NCBI GenBank assembly: GCA_024235675.1
Contig: JACKLZ010000002.1
Span: 491,501-555,500 of the forward strand
DNA: 64,000 nucleotides
Reading direction: 5' to 3'
Origin: Zoogloeaceae bacterium
Lineage (GTDB): Bacteria; Pseudomonadota; Gammaproteobacteria; Burkholderiales; Rhodocyclaceae
In this document: positions 63,335-64,000 of the stretch, piece after piece
Position numbering within the stretch: the first letter of the stretch is position 1
How the letters are laid out: every line of letters begins with the position of its first letter
The notes under the pieces: generated by a model
The model's input: the letters and a program-made list of their open reading frames with translations, nothing else
The model's database searches: none
What the model was told of the DNA's origin: nothing
Made by a program: the position numbers and the translations under genes

Positions 63335-64000
63335 CCACTGCATGCCAGATCGGCTTCGAGCCCCAATCCGACGGGAAGCCCATATCTCCGATGAGATCAT
63401 CGTCGAGCCTGTGCATGTGCTCACGAAGCCGTTGGGACCAGCATGACTGAGGCTCGATGCACTGAATCAAATGCTGCAACAGCACAAGAGTGTTATAGAG
63501 CTGTCGCTCCTTCCCCGTACCGTTCAATTCCGCAGCATTGAAGTTCTCCCAAAGATACGCCGGTTTTTTTCGCGGAAGCTGAAAAGTTACGACAAACCTT
63601 CGATTCCAAAGCCTGCTGTGGTGCGCCGCCGTATTGCGCACCACGCTTAAGTGGTGCACCAACGAACAAAAAGTCTTCTCGTCCAACTCAAAACGATCAG
63701 CTATCGATTGCCTGAGTGCGGGCGGCTCCAACTGCCCCAACAGACTCGAAACAGCGCCAAAGGACGCGACCTCTACCAAGACCCAAATGGGCGGCCAGCG
63801 CATACCCAGCGTTGACCGATGATGCTTAATAAACACTTCCTTGCTGCGTTGCATCTCCGAATCGAGAGTCGTCAGAGTCTTTGCGTGTACTAGCGGATCC
63901 CTGAAGTGCTTATTCTCCAGATAGGCAACCGGGCCAAGTTGGTGACCGACCTCGTAAGCGAGCAGCGAGCGCACAGATATCTCTATTCGCTTAGTCGCCT
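63330..64000 (-). CDS. Abi-family (AbiD/AbiF-like, HEPN) protein, 5'-truncated by the window
   Basis: The frame stays open to the right edge, so the start is outside; about 223 residues are visible. It has the Abi_2 features: an N-terminal EISVRSLLAYEVGHQLGP, then WPPIWVLVEVASFGAVSSLLG, and RNTAAHHSRLWNRRF, an R-x4-H HEPN signature in the RNxxAHxxRLW context typical of the family. Relatives abort phage infection or act as toxins, presumably by RNA cleavage. Its base composition is visibly less GC-rich than its neighbours, and it lies beside a REP-like repeat, so it may be acquired. Confidence 0.82.
   Translation of the reverse strand, partial: ATKRIEISVRSLLAYEVGHQLGPVAYLENKHFRDPLVHAKTLTTLDSEMQRSKEVFIKHHRSTLGMRWPPIWVLVEVASFGAVSSLLGQLEPPALRQSIADRFELDEKTFCSLVHHLSVVRNTAAHHSRLWNRRFVVTFQLPRKKPAYLWENFNAAELNGTGKERQLYNTLVLLQHLIQCIEPQSCWSQRLREHMHRLDDDLIGDMGFPSDWGSKPIWHAVA

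Overview
The window is high-GC DNA with densely packed genes and no rRNA, tRNA, CRISPR array or recognisable transposase. Gene order points to a betaproteobacterium, most likely of the Rhodocyclales (Azoarcus/Thauera/Zoogloea-like). The signs are the betaproteobacterial aa3 oxidase cluster (coxB-ctaD-small assembly gene-ctaG-DUF2970-coxC with a DUF2909 gene inverted inside it), the apaG / rpe-gph-trpE-trpG-trpD-trpC arrangement, a stand-alone rfaE2, a PEP-CTERM protein and rpoH behind a CIRCE operator. The species assignment is an inference.

Region 1 (1-23.3 kb) is a cell-surface adhesion module. It holds the 3' part of a LapD-type c-di-GMP receptor (+), a small conserved gene, a 5565-residue LapA/Bap-like RTX adhesin (-), a LuxR-type regulator, and the LapC (HlyD) and LapB (ABC) parts of its type I secretion system. 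The adhesin has an N-terminal retention module with a PAAG dialanine site, 26 near-identical 122-residue repeats broken up by three 229-residue composite modules, cadherin/VCBS-like domains, a MIDAS-type von Willebrand A domain, RTX nonapeptides and a secretion signal. The periplasmic protease LapG and the outer-membrane partner (LapE/TolC) are not in the window.

Region 2 (23.4-26.1 kb) holds rpoH (sigma-32) under a perfect CIRCE/HrcA operator, followed convergently by a phenylpyruvate/indolepyruvate decarboxylase. Region 3 (26.1-34.9 kb) is the aa3 cytochrome c oxidase with its heme A, copper and SURF1 assembly genes; a perfect FNR/ANR-type box lies upstream of coxB.

Region 4 (34.9-43.6 kb) is the most interesting part. 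A CarH/LitR-like MerR regulator with a B12-binding domain is divergent from a tightly overlapping ten-gene operon: small membrane protein, exported glutathione peroxidase, FAD oxidoreductase, DUF1365, cyclopropane-fatty-acid synthase, chalcone-isomerase-like protein, MFS permease, DUF3833 lipoprotein, SDR and SnoaL-like protein. Two identical palindromes, TTGTCC(W)GGACAA, lie exactly 63 bp apart in the divergent promoter region. I read this as a light (adenosylcobalamin)-controlled lipid remodelling and oxidative-defence operon.

Region 5 (43.6-56.3 kb) is mixed housekeeping: rfaE2, a PAS-PAS-GGDEF-EAL protein, cysK, recQ, a spherulin-4/GH114-like PEP-CTERM protein, an FKBP isomerase, msrA, a DUF2189 membrane protein and tamB without tamA. 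Region 6 (56.3-62.5 kb) is the tryptophan operon downstream of rpe and gph, with a candidate Trp-rich leader before trpE and a 141-bp hairpin element between trpE and trpG; apaG lies divergently beside it. Region 7 (62.6-64 kb) holds a SAM methyltransferase, a REP-like inverted repeat and a partial Abi-family (HEPN) gene running off the right edge, possibly the start of an accessory region.
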